Source: Paraburkholderia sp. D15 | Lineage (GTDB): Bacteria; Pseudomonadota; Gammaproteobacteria; Burkholderiales; Burkholderiaceae | DNA length: 64,000 nucleotides | Assembly: GCF_029910215.1 (NCBI RefSeq) | Contig: NZ_CP110395.1 | Coordinates: forward strand, 806,001-870,000 | Direction of reading: 5' to 3' | In this document: piece after piece, positions 40,707-50,605 of the stretch | How positions within the stretch are numbered: the stretch's first letter is position 1 | How the letters are laid out: each line of letters opens with the position of its first letter | The notes under the pieces: generated by a model | Databases searched by the model: none | What the model saw: the letters and a program-made list of their open reading frames with translations, nothing else | Told to the model about the DNA's origin: nothing | Program-made: the position numbers and the translations under genes

Positions 40707-40717
40707 CGATCCGCACC

Positions 40718-41599
40718 ATGCGCAAAGGCATCATTCTCGCCGGCGGTTCCGGCACGCGGCTTTATCCGATCACCCGTTCGGTGTCGAAGCAGCTGCTGCC
40801 CGTGTACGACAAGCCGATGATCTACTACCCGCTGTCCACGTTGATGCTGGCGGGGATTCGCGACATCCTGGTCATCTCCACGCCGCAGGACACGCCGCGT
40901 TTCGCGGAGATGCTCGGCGACGGCAGCAACTGGGGTATCAATCTCCAGTACGCGGTGCAGCCGTCTCCGGATGGTCTGGCGCAAGCGTTCATCATCGGCG
41001 AGCAGTTCGTGGGTAACTCGCCGAGCGCGCTGGTGCTGGGCGACAACATTTTCTACGGCCACGACCTGCAAGGGCTGTTGGGCGAGGCGGACGCCCAGGC
41101 GGACGGCGCGACCGTCTTCGCGTATCACGTGCAGGACCCGGAGCGCTACGGCGTGGTTGCGTTCGACGCGAACGGCAAGGCCGTCAGCATCGAGGAAAAG
41201 CCGGCGGTACCGAAGAGCGGCTTCGCGGTGACGGGCCTCTACTTCTACGACAACGATGTCGTCGACATCGCCAAGGCGGTGACGCCGAGCGCGCGTGGCG
41301 AACTGGAAATCACGGCCGTCAATCAGGCCTACCTCGAGCGCGGCAAGTTGAGCGTCCAGATCATGGAGCGCGGCTATGCATGGCTCGACACGGGCACGCA
41401 CGACAGTCTTCTCGAAGCGGGGCAATTCATCGCGACGCTCGAGCACCGGCAAGGGCTCAAGATCGCGTGTCCGGAAGAAATCGCGTGGCGGCAGGGTTTC
41501 ATCGATAGCGAACAGGTCGACAAACTCGCGCAGCCGCTGGCCAAGAGCGGCTACGGACAGTACCTGCTGCGCCTGTTGAAACACGAGAGAACTGCATGA
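40718..41599 (+). CDS. rfbA: Glucose-1-phosphate thymidylyltransferase
   Basis: A 293-aa nucleotidyltransferase making dTDP-glucose. It shows [27 protein letters not shown] and [12 protein letters not shown] 40718 was chosen because it begins the canonical [10 protein letters not shown]. Its stop overlaps the rfbC start by four bases. Confidence 0.96.
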   Translation: MRKGIILAGGSGTRLYPITRSVSKQLLPVYDKPMIYYPLSTLMLAGIRDILVISTPQDTPRFAEMLGDGSNWGINLQYAVQPSPDGLAQAFIIGEQFVGNSPSALVLGDNIFYGHDLQGLLGEADAQADGATVFAYHVQDPERYGVVAFDANGKAVSIEEKPAVPKSGFAVTGLYFYDNDVVDIAKAVTPSARGELEITAVNQAYLERGKLSVQIMERGYAWLDTGTHDSLLEAGQFIATLEHRQGLKIACPEEIAWRQGFIDSEQVDKLAQPLAKSGYGQYLLRLLKHERTA

Positions 41600-42138
41600 A
41601 CATCGTTAATACCGCTATTCCCGACGTGCTGATCATCGAACCGAAGGTGTTCGGCGACGCGCGCGGGTTCTTCTACGAAAGCTTCAATCAGCAGCGTTTC
41701 AACGCCGCTGTCGGGCAGAACATCGAGTTTGTTCAGGACAACCATTCGCTAAGCGCGAAGGGTGTGCTGCGCGGGCTGCACTTCCAGATCGATCCGATGC
41801 AGCAGGGCAAGCTGGTGCGTGTGGTGCGCGGCGAGGTGTTCGACGTCGCGGTCGACATCCGTCCGGATTCGCCGACCTTCCGTCGCTGGGTCGGCGTGAA
41901 TCTGTCCGCGGAAAACAACCGGCAGATGTGGATTCCGCGTGGCTTCGCGCATGGTTTCCTGGTGCTCTCCGAACAGGCCGAATTTCTTTACAAGACGGAC
42001 AACTACTATTCGCCGGAGAACGAGCGCTCGATCCGTTGGGACGACCCGAGTATCGGCATCGAATGGCCGCTTGCCGTGCAGCCGAATCTCTCCCAGAAAG
42101 ACGCCATTGCTCCGGCCCTGGCGGACGTGCTGGGGTAG
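41596..42138 (+). CDS. rfbC: dTDP-4-dehydrorhamnose 3,5-epimerase
   Basis: A 180-aa cupin epimerase. It shows [19 protein letters not shown] (catalytic His) and [11 protein letters not shown]. It completes the four-gene dTDP-L-rhamnose set and is followed at 117 bp by the flippase. Confidence 0.96.
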   Translation: MNIVNTAIPDVLIIEPKVFGDARGFFYESFNQQRFNAAVGQNIEFVQDNHSLSAKGVLRGLHFQIDPMQQGKLVRVVRGEVFDVAVDIRPDSPTFRRWVGVNLSAENNRQMWIPRGFAHGFLVLSEQAEFLYKTDNYYSPENERSIRWDDPSIGIEWPLAVQPNLSQKDAIAPALADVLG

Positions 42139-42254
42139 GCCGGTTTGAGCGCGCTTGCGGCGCAAACGGCCCTTGTTATCGCGATTCCTTCTACTCCTAT
42201 TGGATTGAACGCATTGCGTCGATTGATGAGTTGGCAAGACCGGTTGGGAAAATA

Positions 42255-43424
42255 ATGCGATATCTCTCGGTCCTGGCCTCGAACGTCTTTATCAATGTAC
42301 CGACCGTATTGCTGGTCCTGATGTATTCCCATCTGGGAACGTTTCAGGATTCGGCGAGGTTGGGGACGGCGCTTGCCTACGCGGCACCGCTTTATCTGCT
42401 GTTCTCGATGCAGCATGGCGTGGCGATTCTGGCCGGCCGTCGCGCATGGGACGAGGCGACCGCGTTGCGCGCGAAGCTCGCGCCGTTTTACCTGCTGATT
42501 GCGGTGGCTGTATCGGTCGTCTATCACGAGTATCTGATTCTCGTGGTCGGTATCTACCGTCTCGGCGACCTGATGTACGAGCCGTATTTCTCCGAGAAAA
42601 TCAGAACGATGGATTATCGCGGCCTGTTCGCCAGCAGCGGCGGCCGTCTTCTGGTTTTTCTGCTGAGCCTGCTGGCGGTCTTCCTGCTCAAACTGCCGTT
42701 GATGCAGGCCGTGATCCTGCTCGCGGCCGCCAACATCGCCATCACGCTCTGGTCGTGCGGCTTTTCCTGGGCGGCGGGCATGCGCACGGCAATCGCCACG
42801 CGCTCGGATTTCCTGATGGGCGGCGGCGCGTGCCTGGCCAGCTTGAGCGTCAACGTACCCCGGTATTTTCTCGGTCGCGCGGACGCGGGCGATCTGGCCG
42901 CCTATTCGAACATGCTCACCATCGTGATGGCCGCGACGCTGGTGTTCGTCTCGTTCAACAACCTGTATTTCGCGAAATGCGCGCGCGGCGGCGAGGCTGG
43001 CGTGTACCGCTTCCTCACGCGCTCGCTCGGTGTCGGCGTGATCGCCGCCGCGTTGCTGTGGATTTTCATCATTCACGACTTCGGTCTCGCGAAGCTGCTG
43101 GTGGGGCTCGCGCTCGGTCCACGCTATCTCGCGTATGCCGGACTGGTTTATCTGTTCTGGCTGTTTTACTGGTTGCTGTACGTGCAGAACGTCGCGAATT
43201 GCGTGCTGATTTACGCCGGCGCCGGCCGCGTGATCCTGCTGTCGAACATCCTGTTGCTGGCGCTGCTCGCAGGCGGGTTCCTCGCGGTGCTGGGCAATGC
43301 CACGGCCTTGTCGGCCGCGGTGGTGGTCAATATCGCCACGGCAATCTTCCTCTTCGTCACGTTGTCGCTGACGTTCGTCCGTTTACGCGGAATGGGTGAG
43401 ATCCCGAGGGACCGCCTCGCATGA
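42255..43424 (+). CDS. Wzx-like polysaccharide flippase
   Basis: A 389-aa, about 11-TM membrane protein of the polysaccharide transporter superfamily (weak sequence conservation is usual). ATG 42255 begins MRYLSVLASNVFINVPTVLLVL; upstream frame is not coding-like. The stop overlaps the next gene by four bases. It probably moves lipid-linked O-units made by this locus to the periplasm. An alternative is another MOP-type exporter. Confidence 0.7.
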   Translation: MRYLSVLASNVFINVPTVLLVLMYSHLGTFQDSARLGTALAYAAPLYLLFSMQHGVAILAGRRAWDEATALRAKLAPFYLLIAVAVSVVYHEYLILVVGIYRLGDLMYEPYFSEKIRTMDYRGLFASSGGRLLVFLLSLLAVFLLKLPLMQAVILLAAANIAITLWSCGFSWAAGMRTAIATRSDFLMGGGACLASLSVNVPRYFLGRADAGDLAAYSNMLTIVMAATLVFVSFNNLYFAKCARGGEAGVYRFLTRSLGVGVIAAALLWIFIIHDFGLAKLLVGLALGPRYLAYAGLVYLFWLFYWLLYVQNVANCVLIYAGAGRVILLSNILLLALLAGGFLAVLGNATALSAAVVVNIATAIFLFVTLSLTFVRLRGMGEIPRDRLA

Positions 43425-44554
43425 CTTTCTATCTGGTGATTTTCTGCGCGCTCTGGGGAATATTCCTCGTTTCCGCGGTTCGCGGGGAGACGATCGCGTC
43501 CCTCGAATTCGTGGCGCTTGCGATTTTCGTCGTGGTCGCGGGTCAGCGGTTCGAAACGGGCAACGACTGGCTGATCTATCGCGATCACTATCTCGCGCTA
43601 CAGCAGTTCGGACTGAGCGGTGGCGACAATCCGCAGTTTCCGGAATTCGAACCCCTGTACGTGCTGAGCGCATGGCTGTCGGGGAAACTGTTCAGCTTCC
43701 AGACGTTCCTGTTCATCGTCACGGCGTTCAACGGTCTGGTGTTGTTCCGCTTCGCGCGCTTCTGGGGCGCCAGCTTTGCCGGCGTGGCGGCCGTGTATTA
43801 CGCGTGGATCTATCTGGCAACCCAGATGGCGACCACGCGTTATTCGCTTGCCATGTCGTTCATCTTCATCGCGCTCATGTGCGTGCTGGAGGGGCGAAAA
43901 GTTCTTGCGTACCTGTTGATTCTGCTGGCGACAGGATTTCACTTTTTCTCGCTCGCGTTTCTGCCGATCGTTTTCTTGCTGCATAGAAAGCTCAATCTCC
44001 GGCTCGCGATCTTCACGCTGATCGGCGGCTTTCTATGTGTGCATCTCGTCCTGGCGGCGGTCGGTGCCGGCGCACTGGACTGGATGCCGTTTTCCGAGAA
44101 GATCGTCTTCTATCTGAGCCAGGCCACGGTGCCGCAGATCAGCATGGGCAGTCTCGGCTATATCGTGCTGAATCTGGCGTTCTTCTTGTGGGTCATGACC
44201 TCCGGGGGCGACGGCGATAAGTTGGAACTGGTGCGCTGGAGCGTGTTCTATCTGATCTTCTTTCAGGTGGCCGCCTGGATGCTGCCGGTGTTGTGGAATC
44301 GTGTACAGATATTCGTCGTGATCATTCAGGCTTGTGTGCTGTCGAAATATATCGTCGAACGGCAGAACCTCGTGGTTATCTTCGCCGGCGCATTGCTTTC
44401 GCTGGCCACCCTGACGAGATCGCTGTCCGACCCGGCGTTTATTTCTTATGTGCCGTACCAGAGTTTCTGGGTCGACAAGGTATTGATGAACGATGCGCGC
44501 GCCGACGGCGAGGATCGCTTCTATCAGGCCATCGAGGAGAACCGGGCGAGGTGA
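43421..44554 (+). CDS. EpsG-like polymerase (Wzy candidate)
   Basis: A 377-aa protein with about 9-10 membrane segments and an EpsG-like pattern: QRFETGNDWLIYRDHY near residue 50 and TRYSLAMSFIFIALM in the middle. It is probably the O-unit or capsule polymerase acting in the periplasm. It overlaps the flippase gene by four bases. Confidence 0.65.
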   Translation: MTFYLVIFCALWGIFLVSAVRGETIASLEFVALAIFVVVAGQRFETGNDWLIYRDHYLALQQFGLSGGDNPQFPEFEPLYVLSAWLSGKLFSFQTFLFIVTAFNGLVLFRFARFWGASFAGVAAVYYAWIYLATQMATTRYSLAMSFIFIALMCVLEGRKVLAYLLILLATGFHFFSLAFLPIVFLLHRKLNLRLAIFTLIGGFLCVHLVLAAVGAGALDWMPFSEKIVFYLSQATVPQISMGSLGYIVLNLAFFLWVMTSGGDGDKLELVRWSVFYLIFFQVAAWMLPVLWNRVQIFVVIIQACVLSKYIVERQNLVVIFAGALLSLATLTRSLSDPAFISYVPYQSFWVDKVLMNDARADGEDRFYQAIEENRAR

Positions 44555-44622
44555 CGCCAAATCGATTTGCAATGGCGCCGGTTAACCGAGAGATATGAAT
44601 TTTGATGTAGGCGGATATTAAT

Positions 44623-45354
44623 ATGATTAGCGTTTGTATAGCCACATATAATGGCGCCAAATACATTAGGGAACAGCTGGACTCTATTGTGAGTCAGATC
44701 GGCGCCGCAGATGAAATCGTGATCTGCGACGATCAGTCCGCCGACGACACGCTGGCCATTGTCGCGGCCTATGACGACCCGCGGATTCGGGCCTATCGCA
44801 ACGAATCCAATCTGGGGCACGTGCGGAATTTCGAGAAGGCGATGAGTCTTTCCAAAGGGGACTACATTTTCCTGTCCGATCAGGACGATATCTGGATCCC
44901 CGGGCGCGTGCAGACCATGATGTCGCGTCTGAATGAAAATCCGTCGATTAATCTGGTGGCCAGCAATTTCGACCTGATCAATGCGCAAGGGCAGGCGATT
45001 GGGGAATTCCGGCAACTGGGCGTCGCAAAAACAGCCAGATTGGCGCAAATCGGCTCGATTTTTTTGGGCAAGGCGCCCTATTTCGGCTGTACCTTCCTGA
45101 TGCGACGTAATCTATTGCGATCGTGCCTGCCCATCCCAAAGGGCATCGAATCGCACGACATCTGGTTTGCGCTGGTGGCGAGTTCGATCGGTACCGTGCT
45201 GAATCTGCAAGAACCCACCTTGCTGCATCGCATTCACGGCAGCAATGTCAGCGTGGCAAAGCGGCGTGCATTGCTCGTAGTCCTCCGATCCAGAGCCCGC
45301 TTCCTATGGGCGCTCGCGTTGAGGCTAATATCTTTCAAACTTAAATCGGCATAA
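44623..45354 (+). CDS. Family 2 glycosyltransferase
   Basis: A 243-aa GT-A transferase. It shows ISVCIATYNGAKYIREQLDSI, IVICDDQSADDT and the metal/donor site SDQDDIW. The surrounding DNA (44580-44680) is noticeably AT-rich compared with the rest of the locus, suggesting recent transfer. Donor sugar unknown; rhamnose or a FucNAc-linked acceptor is plausible from neighbours. Confidence 0.88.
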   Translation: MISVCIATYNGAKYIREQLDSIVSQIGAADEIVICDDQSADDTLAIVAAYDDPRIRAYRNESNLGHVRNFEKAMSLSKGDYIFLSDQDDIWIPGRVQTMMSRLNENPSINLVASNFDLINAQGQAIGEFRQLGVAKTARLAQIGSIFLGKAPYFGCTFLMRRNLLRSCLPIPKGIESHDIWFALVASSIGTVLNLQEPTLLHRIHGSNVSVAKRRALLVVLRSRARFLWALALRLISFKLKSA

Positions 45355-45366
45355 GGACATCTGGCA

Positions 45367-46425
45367 ATGACTTCGATGAATTTCTTCCGTGGGAAGACCC
45401 TGCTCGTCACCGGCGGAACCGGGTCGTTCGGCAATGCCATTCTTCGCCGTTTTCTGGACTCGGACATCGCGGAAATCCGCGTTTTCAGCCGGGACGAGAA
45501 AAAGCAGGACGACATGCGTAAGCGCTACGCGAATTCCAAGCTCAAGTTCTACATCGGCGACGTGCGCGACAAGAGCAGCGTGGCGTCGGCCATGCGCGGC
45601 GTGGACTACGTGTTCCACGCGGCGGCGCTCAAGCAGGTGCCGTCGTGCGAGTTCTACCCGATGCAGGCGGTGCGGACCAACGTTCTCGGCACGGAAAACG
45701 TGCTGGAAGCCGGCATCGAACAGGGCGTCAAACGTATCGTGTGTCTGAGCACCGACAAGGCTGTTTATCCCATCAACGCGATGGGTATCAGCAAGGCCAT
45801 GATGGAAAAGGTGATGGTCGCCGCGAGCCGTAACCTGGAAGGCACGGACACGGTGATCTGCGGCACGCGCTACGGCAACGTGATGGCCTCGCGCGGCTCG
45901 GTGATTCCGCTGTTCGTCGCGCAGGTGCTGGCGGGCAACCCGATCACTGTCACCGATCCGAGCATGACGCGCTTCATGATGACGCTCGCCGATGCGGTCG
46001 ATCTCGTGCTGTATGGTTTCGAGCACGGCAACAACGGCGACATCTTCGTGCAGAAGGCGCCCGCCGCCACGGTCGAGGTGCTGACACAGGCGATTCTGGA
46101 ACTGATGGGCAAGCCGGAACACCCGGTGAACGTGATCGGTACGCGTCACGGCGAAAAGCTGTACGAAGCGTTGCTGAGCCGCGAGGAAATGGCGTGTGCC
46201 GAAGACATGGGCGACTATTTCCGCGTGCCGCCGGACGGTCGCGATCTGAACTACGCGAAGTTCTTCGAAGAGGGCGAGCAACGCATCACGCAGGGCACGC
46301 ACGGCGAAGACTACAACTCGCACAACACGAACCGGCTGGACGTCGAGGGCATGAAGAAGCTGTTGCTGAAGCTCGACTTCATGCAGCGTATCGCGCGCGG
46401 CGAGCAAGCCGTGGCGGAGGAGTAA
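45367..46425 (+). CDS. fnlA: UDP-GlcNAc 4,6-dehydratase/5-epimerase (FnlA/CapE-like)
   Basis: A 352-aa SDR of the FnlA/WbjB/CapE type, first step of UDP-L-FucNAc synthesis. It shows LLVTGGTGSFGNAIL, HAAALKQVPSCE and the altered triad STDKAVYPINAMGISKAMME (Met in place of Tyr). It is followed by fnlB- and fnlC-like genes, the canonical order. Confidence 0.9.
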   Translation: MTSMNFFRGKTLLVTGGTGSFGNAILRRFLDSDIAEIRVFSRDEKKQDDMRKRYANSKLKFYIGDVRDKSSVASAMRGVDYVFHAAALKQVPSCEFYPMQAVRTNVLGTENVLEAGIEQGVKRIVCLSTDKAVYPINAMGISKAMMEKVMVAASRNLEGTDTVICGTRYGNVMASRGSVIPLFVAQVLAGNPITVTDPSMTRFMMTLADAVDLVLYGFEHGNNGDIFVQKAPAATVEVLTQAILELMGKPEHPVNVIGTRHGEKLYEALLSREEMACAEDMGDYFRVPPDGRDLNYAKFFEEGEQRITQGTHGEDYNSHNTNRLDVEGMKKLLLKLDFMQRIARGEQAVAEE

Positions 46426-46428
46426 GCG

Positions 46429-47556
46429 ATGAAGGTGCTGATTACCGGAGCGAACGGCTTCGTCGGCAAGAATCTGCGTCTGCATCTGGCGGAACGCAAG
46501 GATGTCGAACTCACGTGCTTCACGCGCGGCGACGACGTCGCGCGTCTGCCTGAACTGCTGCAGCAGGTGGATTTCGTGTTTCACCTCGCGGGCGTCAATC
46601 GCCCGCAGGACCCCCAGGAATTCGTCACGGGTAATCAGGATCTGACCGTGGCGCTGAGCCTTGCGCTGGCCGGCGAGGCTGAGCGCTCGGGGCGTAAGCT
46701 GCCGGTGATCTATACCTCGTCCACCCAGGCCGGGCGCGACAATCCGTATGGTCAAAGCAAGCGCGGTGCCGAGTCGGCGCTGCTCGCGCTCGCGCGCAGT
46801 CATCAGATTCCCGCGCACGTGTTCCGTTTGCCGAACGTGTTCGGCAAATGGTGCCTGCCGAACTACAACTCGGCCGTGGCGACGTTCTGCCATAACATCG
46901 CGCGCGGGCTGCCGATCCAGGTCAACGACCCGAGCGCACAGGTCACGCTGGTGTACGTGGACGACGTCATCGAACGCTTCGTGCAATTGATGGACGGCGC
47001 CGATGCAGTCGTCGACGCGGACGGTTTCGCGGTGGTGACGCCGCAGTACACGACCACGGTCGGCGAACTCGCGCGCCAGATCCAGGCGTTCCGCGACAGC
47101 CGCGACACGCTGGTCATCGATCGCGTCGGCACCGGCCTCACGCGCGCGCTGTATGCCACCTACGTCAGCTATCTGCCGGTCGAGGCATTCGCCTACACCG
47201 TGCCGCAGTACGGCGACCCGCGCGGCGTGTTCGTCGAGATGCTGAAGACTTCGGATTCCGGCCAGTTTTCGTTCTTCACCGCGCACGCGGGCATTACGCG
47301 CGGCGGCCATTATCACCACACGAAAACGGAGAAGTTCCTGGTCATCAAAGGCCAGGCGCGTTTCAAGTTCCGCCATATGCAGACCGGCGAAACGCACGAG
47401 CTGACGACCTCGGGCGAGAAACCGGAGATCGTGGAGACGGTGCCCGGCTGGACGCACGACATTACCAACATCGGGCAGGACGAAATGATCGTCATGCTGT
47501 GGGCGAACGAAATTTTTGACCGGGCGCGACCCGACACTTTCGCCTGCCCGCTCTGA
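46429..47556 (+). CDS. fnlB: Bifunctional reductase/cupin (FnlB/CapF-like)
   Basis: A 375-aa CapF/WbjC/FnlB protein: an N-terminal SDR (ITGANGFVGKNLRL) and a C-terminal cupin (HYHHTKTEKFLVIKGQARF), the usual two-domain layout. It acts on the keto intermediate in UDP-L-FucNAc synthesis. The gap from fnlA is 3 bases. Confidence 0.92.
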   Translation: MKVLITGANGFVGKNLRLHLAERKDVELTCFTRGDDVARLPELLQQVDFVFHLAGVNRPQDPQEFVTGNQDLTVALSLALAGEAERSGRKLPVIYTSSTQAGRDNPYGQSKRGAESALLALARSHQIPAHVFRLPNVFGKWCLPNYNSAVATFCHNIARGLPIQVNDPSAQVTLVYVDDVIERFVQLMDGADAVVDADGFAVVTPQYTTTVGELARQIQAFRDSRDTLVIDRVGTGLTRALYATYVSYLPVEAFAYTVPQYGDPRGVFVEMLKTSDSGQFSFFTAHAGITRGGHYHHTKTEKFLVIKGQARFKFRHMQTGETHELTTSGEKPEIVETVPGWTHDITNIGQDEMIVMLWANEIFDRARPDTFACPL

Positions 47557-47590
47557 GCCCCTTGCCACCGCAGCCAATTTTTCGACGTCG

Positions 47591-48721
47591 ATGAAAAAAC
47601 TCAAAGTCATGACCGTGGTCGGTACCCGGCCCGAGATTATTCGTTTGTCGCGGGTGCTGGCGCGCCTGGACGAGCATTGCGATCACGTTCTGGTGCACAC
47701 CGGCCAGAACTACGACTACGAACTGAACCAGATCTTCTTCGACGACCTGGGCATTCGCAAGCCGGATCACTTCCTCAACGCGGCGGGCGGCGGCGCGGCC
47801 GAGACCATCGGCAAGATCATCATCGCGATGGACGACGTGCTGGCCACGGAAAAGCCCGAGGCGCTGCTGGTGCTCGGCGACACGAACAGTTGCCTGTCCG
47901 TGATCCCCGCCAAGCGTCGCAAGATTCCGATCTTCCACATGGAAGCCGGCAACCGCTGCTTCGACATGCGCGTGCCCGAGGAAATCAATCGCCGCATCGT
48001 CGACCACACGGCGGACATCAACCTGACGTACAGCTCGATCGCGCGCGAATATCTGTTGCGCGAAGGTTTGCCGCCCGACATGGTGATCAAGACCGGCAGC
48101 CCGATGGCGGAAGTGCTGGGCCACTACAAGCCGGGTATCGACGCGTCCGGCGTGCTCGATCGCCTCGGTCTCGCGGAAGGGCAATTCTTCGTGGTCAGCG
48201 CGCATCGCGAGGAAAACATCGACTCCGACGCCAACTTCGGCAAGCTGGTTCAGGTGCTGAACGCCGTCGCGGAAGGTTATGGTCTGCCGGTTATCGTCTC
48301 CACGCATCCGCGCACGCAAAAGCGCGTCGACGCGATGGGCGCGCAGTTCCACGCGAACGTGCGGCTGCTCAAGCCGCTGGGCTTCACCGACTACAACCGG
48401 CTCCAGGTGTCCGCGCGCGCGGTGCTGTCCGACAGCGGCACCATCAACGAGGAATCGTCGATCATGAACTTCCCCGCGCTGAATCTGCGCGAGGCGCACG
48501 AGCGTCCGGAAGGCATGGAGGAAGCCGCGGTGATGATGGTCGGGCTGGAGGTCGAGCGCGTGCTGCAAGGCCTCGACATTCTCGCCGCGCAACCGCGCGG
48601 CAGCGAGCGTCTGTTGCGCCAGGTCGGCGATTACAGCATGCCGAACGTGTCGGACAAAGTGCTGCGCATCATCCACAGCTATACGGATTATGTGAACCGC
48701 GTGGTGTGGAAGAAGTACTGA
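47591..48721 (+). CDS. fnlC: UDP-GlcNAc 2-epimerase family (FnlC/WbjD-like)
   Basis: A 376-aa non-hydrolysing 2-epimerase. It shows VVGTRPEIIRLSRVL, LGDTNSCLSV, HMEAGNRCFD and VSAHREENID. ATG 47591 begins MKKLKVMTVVGTRPE; an upstream frame overlaps fnlB and is not coding-like. Last step to UDP-L-FucNAc. Confidence 0.92.
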   Translation: MKKLKVMTVVGTRPEIIRLSRVLARLDEHCDHVLVHTGQNYDYELNQIFFDDLGIRKPDHFLNAAGGGAAETIGKIIIAMDDVLATEKPEALLVLGDTNSCLSVIPAKRRKIPIFHMEAGNRCFDMRVPEEINRRIVDHTADINLTYSSIAREYLLREGLPPDMVIKTGSPMAEVLGHYKPGIDASGVLDRLGLAEGQFFVVSAHREENIDSDANFGKLVQVLNAVAEGYGLPVIVSTHPRTQKRVDAMGAQFHANVRLLKPLGFTDYNRLQVSARAVLSDSGTINEESSIMNFPALNLREAHERPEGMEEAAVMMVGLEVERVLQGLDILAAQPRGSERLLRQVGDYSMPNVSDKVLRIIHSYTDYVNRVVWKKY

Positions 48722-48737
48722 GCGACGGGGGAACGTC

Positions 48738-49958
48738 TTGCGAATCCTATTTGTGTCGCAGCTTTTCGACCCCGAGAATTCGATCAAGGGGCTGGAGTTC
48801 GCGAGGCGGCTGCAAGCCCTGGGTCACGAGGTCGAGGTCGTGACCACGTTCCCGAGCTATCCCGGCGGGAAGGTCTTCGACGGCTACAAGCTGCGCTGGC
48901 GGCAGATTGAGAATCTGGACGGCGTGCGCGTCGTGCGCTTGCCCACGTTCATCAGCCATGGCCGTTCGGCGGTCAAGCGCATGCTGAGCTATGCATCGTT
49001 CGGCGCGGTGTCGGCCTTTTACGCGCTGTTCGTCGCCAGGAAGCCGGATGTGATCTACGCCTACTACCCGCCGGTGATCGTCGGATTGACGGCCGCACTG
49101 GTGCGGACCTTCCGGCGAACGCCGTTCGTCTACGACGTGCAGGATCTGTGGCCCGAAGCGCTGGTCGCGACCGGCATGCTGCGCGAGGGGCGCGTGACTC
49201 GCGTGATCGACCGTCTGTGCGGGTTGATCTACCGGAAAGCGTCGCGCACCGTCGTGCTCTCCGATGGCTACCGGCGCGCGCTGGAATCGAAGCGCGTGCC
49301 TTCGCAGAAGATCGTGCGGATCTTCAACTGGTGCGACGAAGGCCGCACGAATCCGGAGCGCGGCGCGACCGAGGGAATTTTCGACGCCAGCCGCTTCAAC
49401 GTGCTCTATGCGGGCAACCTCGGCGCCGCTCAGGCGCTAACGCATGTGATCGATGCGGCGCGTATCGTCCAGGAACACGGCGACACGAAAATCCGCTTCA
49501 CCTTTCTCGGCGCCGGCGTCGAGGCGGACAAGCTGAAGCGGATGACCGCGGAGTTGGGTCTGAACAACGTCGCGTTCCTGCCGCAGGTGCCGGTGGATCG
49601 CGTCAGTGGCATTCTTGCGGCGGCGGACGTGCTGCTGGTGCACCTCGCCGACGCCGAGGTCTTCGAGATCACGATCCCGTCGAAGACCCAGGCGTACATG
49701 ATGGTGGGCCGTCCGATTCTGATGGCGGTCCGGGGCGAGGCAGCGCGTATCGTGAAGGACGCCGACGCGGGCCTGGTCGTCGAGCCTTGCCAGCCCGAGC
49801 AGCTTGCACAGGCCGCGTTGCGGATGTCCGGTCTGCCGCCGGAGCAGTTGGCGGACATGGGGCGGCGGGGGCGCGAGTACTACGTGGCGAAAATGAGTAT
49901 GGAAAACGGTGTGAAGCAGGTCGATTCCGTGCTCAAGGATATTGTCGAGCGTGTCTAG
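48738..49958 (+). CDS. Glycosyltransferase family 4 (WbuB-like, FucNAc transferase candidate)
   Basis: A 406-aa GT-B transferase with MRILFVSQLFDPENSIKGLEFARRL and DVQDLWPEALVATG. The fnlABC plus WbuB-like order resembles O26-type loci where it transfers L-FucNAc. The TTG start has GGGGGA about 6 bases before. Substrate is inferred from neighbours. Confidence 0.8.
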   Translation: MRILFVSQLFDPENSIKGLEFARRLQALGHEVEVVTTFPSYPGGKVFDGYKLRWRQIENLDGVRVVRLPTFISHGRSAVKRMLSYASFGAVSAFYALFVARKPDVIYAYYPPVIVGLTAALVRTFRRTPFVYDVQDLWPEALVATGMLREGRVTRVIDRLCGLIYRKASRTVVLSDGYRRALESKRVPSQKIVRIFNWCDEGRTNPERGATEGIFDASRFNVLYAGNLGAAQALTHVIDAARIVQEHGDTKIRFTFLGAGVEADKLKRMTAELGLNNVAFLPQVPVDRVSGILAAADVLLVHLADAEVFEITIPSKTQAYMMVGRPILMAVRGEAARIVKDADAGLVVEPCQPEQLAQAALRMSGLPPEQLADMGRRGREYYVAKMSMENGVKQVDSVLKDIVERV

Positions 49959-49981
49959 CTCCATCGAGAGGATAGTTTGAA

Positions 49982-50587
49982 ATGCGTCGTGCGGCAGAAG
50001 AGAAGGATTTGCGTCAAGTCGTTGACGTGCATGTGGCGGCATTCCCGGGATTCTTTCTCACTTCGCTCGGTCGTCCGTTTTTGATGGTGATGTATCGGGC
50101 CTTTCTGAGCAATCCGGCCAGCGTGTTCGTCGTCGACGAGACGGAAGGAAGCGTGCTGGGGTTCGCGGTGGGCTCGCTGCAAACCGCCGGCGGCGATCGC
50201 AGTCTTGCGATCCGGTTTCTGCCGCGCTTCGTGCTGGCGTTGATTCCCGGCGTGCTTCGTCATCCGCTGATCGTGACGAAGAAGATCGTCAGCCAGTTGT
50301 TCACGAGCCGCGGACAACCGGACGCGCCGGAGCATTCCGCCGTGCTGCGCAGCATCGGCGTGAGTCCGGACAAGCGCGGCGGCGGACTGGCCAACGAGTT
50401 GCTGCGCGAGTTCGAGACGCATGCCCGCGCGAAGGGCGCGCTGTTCGTCGCCCTGACTACCGACAAGGCGGATAACGAACGCGCGATCAGGTTTTATACG
50501 AAGAACGGTTACGGTGTCCACGCGGAATTCAGTCAGGACGGCTCGCGCGCGATGCTGCTGATGAAGAAAGACATTCGGGTAGCGTAA
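49982..50587 (+). CDS. GNAT N-acetyltransferase
   Basis: A 201-aa GNAT. The acetyl-CoA segment RSIGVSPDKRGGGLANELL and the C-terminal ERAIRFYTKNGYGV are typical. Its place before an aminotransferase and PglC-like gene suggests N-acetylation of a 4-amino-dideoxy sugar, WecD-like, rather than the hexapeptide-repeat PglD used in Campylobacter. Substrate unproven. Confidence 0.8.
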   Translation: MRRAAEEKDLRQVVDVHVAAFPGFFLTSLGRPFLMVMYRAFLSNPASVFVVDETEGSVLGFAVGSLQTAGGDRSLAIRFLPRFVLALIPGVLRHPLIVTKKIVSQLFTSRGQPDAPEHSAVLRSIGVSPDKRGGGLANELLREFETHARAKGALFVALTTDKADNERAIRFYTKNGYGVHAEFSQDGSRAMLLMKKDIRVA

Positions 50588-50605
50588 AAAATATAGGAGT
50601 GTGTG

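Noticed and set aside
45325..47610. Very long minus-strand frame opposite fnlA/fnlB
   Set aside because: His/Arg-rich shadow of GC-rich coding DNA; the plus-strand genes are clearly real.
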